Shown piece by piece: positions 63,350 to 64,000 of a stretch of DNA of 64,000 bases (positions within the stretch are counted from its first letter, which is position 1; each line of letters begins with the position of its first letter). Below the pieces are notes generated by a model that saw only the letters and a program-made list of their open reading frames with translations, was not told where the DNA came from and searched no databases. The stretch comes from Rhodanobacter sp. FDAARGOS 1247 (lineage in GTDB: Bacteria > Pseudomonadota > Gammaproteobacteria > Xanthomonadales > Rhodanobacteraceae). The translations under genes were made by a program, and so were the position numbers. Location: positions 3,038,001 to 3,102,000 of the forward strand of contig NZ_CP069535.1 of the NCBI RefSeq assembly GCF_016889805.1. Direction: 5' to 3'.

Positions 63350-64000
63350 TCAGACCAGGCTGTCATGCGGACGCCCACGCCCGCCATGCTTTTGCGGCAC
63401 GGCGCAGCAGGGGTCGATCCCGGCGGCGACAGTCACCCTGAGGTCGCCGTCGATGCTCAGGCACTGGTCCGCGATCGTCGCCACGCTGGCCCGGTGCGAT
63501 ACCACGATGAGTATCGTGCGGGGCAATCGGCGCTTCATCGCGGCCAGCACGCGGATCTCGGAGGCGGCGTCGAGCGCGCTGGTGGCTTCGTCGAGCACGG
63601 CGAGGAACGGCTGGCGCAGGATCACCTGGGCCAAGAGCAGGCGTTGCAGTTCGCCGCCGGACAATCGGCTCGACGCGCTGTGCAGCGTGGTGTCCAGTCC
63701 ATCCGGTGAATCGGCCAGCCGCTTGTCGAGGCCGACATCCAGCAGCGCGGCCTGCATCATCTGGTCGCTGGCTTCCGGCGCGGCCCAGTGCAGGCATTCG
63801 CGCACCGAGTATTGCCATGGACGCACGCTCTGGCTGACGTAGGCGCCATGCCGCACCCGCTCGCGGTATTCGCCGAAGCCGATGGAATGTCCATCGACCC
63901 GTGCCGCGAAAATCCCGGGCAGGCTCATGCCGGCCAGCACGTCGACCAGGCTGCTTTTGCCGATGCCGGAGTCGCCGGAAACCAGGGTCAGCTCGCCGGG
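63350..64000 (-). CDS. ABC transporter ATP-binding domain (N-terminal part outside the window)
   Basis: C-terminal part of an ABC exporter or its ATPase. Walker A is at the right edge (SGDSGIGKSSLVDVLAGM). The Q-loop is YVSQSVRPWQYSVREC. The signature is SRLSGGELQRLLLAQ and Walker B is PFLAVLDEATSALDAASE. The switch His is in ILIVVSHRASV. It resembles type-1 exporter or CydC-like ATPase domains. The membrane domain, if fused, would lie beyond 64000. Confidence 0.87.
   Translation of the reverse strand, partial: PGELTLVSGDSGIGKSSLVDVLAGMSLPGIFAARVDGHSIGFGEYRERVRHGAYVSQSVRPWQYSVRECLHWAAPEASDQMMQAALLDVGLDKRLADSPDGLDTTLHSASSRLSGGELQRLLLAQVILRQPFLAVLDEATSALDAASEIRVLAAMKRRLPRTILIVVSHRASVATIADQCLSIDGDLRVTVAAGIDPCCAVPQKHGGRGRPHDSLV

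Overview
The window is high-GC gammaproteobacterial chromosome, most likely from the Xanthomonadales (Rhodanobacteraceae or Xanthomonadaceae). This rests on the gene order yebC-ruvC-ruvA-kup, pilS-pilR divergent from sucCD, a long TonB-dependent receptor, xanthomonad-type heptamer repeats, and integron attC sites of the Xanthomonas type. No rRNA or tRNA gene was seen. The genus is an inference.

Layout. 1-7.4 kb (minus strand): a housekeeping run reading fmdB-type gene, DUF3011 protein, aspS, alpha/beta hydrolase, yebC, ruvC, ruvA and the N-terminal part of kup. 7.5-11.3 kb (plus): a TonB-dependent receptor behind an operator built like tandem met boxes, then a CsgG-like secreted protein. 11.4-14.0 kb (minus): clpB. 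14.2-18.2 kb (plus): a translationally coupled trehalose operon, otsB-GH15-otsA. 18.2-24.8 kb: pgeF, rluD, bamD, nadE (carrying an in-frame repeat insertion), sucD, sucC. 25.1-32.1 kb: pilS-pilR, then a minus-strand three-gene signalling cluster (CHASE3 histidine kinase, single-domain response regulator, hybrid REC-kinase-REC). 32.2-39.3 kb: a mannoside-use locus in which a GH92 mannosidase diverges from a LacI regulator, sugar transporter, PfkB sugar kinase and AGE-family mannose isomerase. The two LacI-type operators lie in the divergent gap. 39.3-41.3 kb: a secreted M1 metallopeptidase.

41.3-55.4 kb is the accessory part. It is an integron gene-cassette array of about 25 cassettes, all read left to right and separated by some 24 attC sites, with no integrase gene in the window (a CALIN, cluster of attC sites lacking integron-integrases). 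Cassettes encode mostly small unknown, membrane or exported proteins, plus a GIY-YIG nuclease, a SUKH/SMI1-like protein, a DUF2251 protein and two YcxB-like proteins. One cassette occurs twice with about four base differences. Several cassettes are broken: one has an ochre codon in the signal peptide, one is frameshifted, and two were truncated by an insertion sequence. Two nearly identical IS3-family elements lie in opposite orientation. The one at the left edge is intact with a 4-bp target duplication. The one inside the array has no duplication and a frameshifted transposase.

55.4-64 kb returns to high-GC chromosome: a secreted zincin-like protein, an exported unknown, a coupled operon of phytanoyl-CoA-type dioxygenase, zinc alcohol dehydrogenase, esterase and exported GH13 amylase, an AraC regulator, and the C-terminal part of an ABC ATPase running off the right end.
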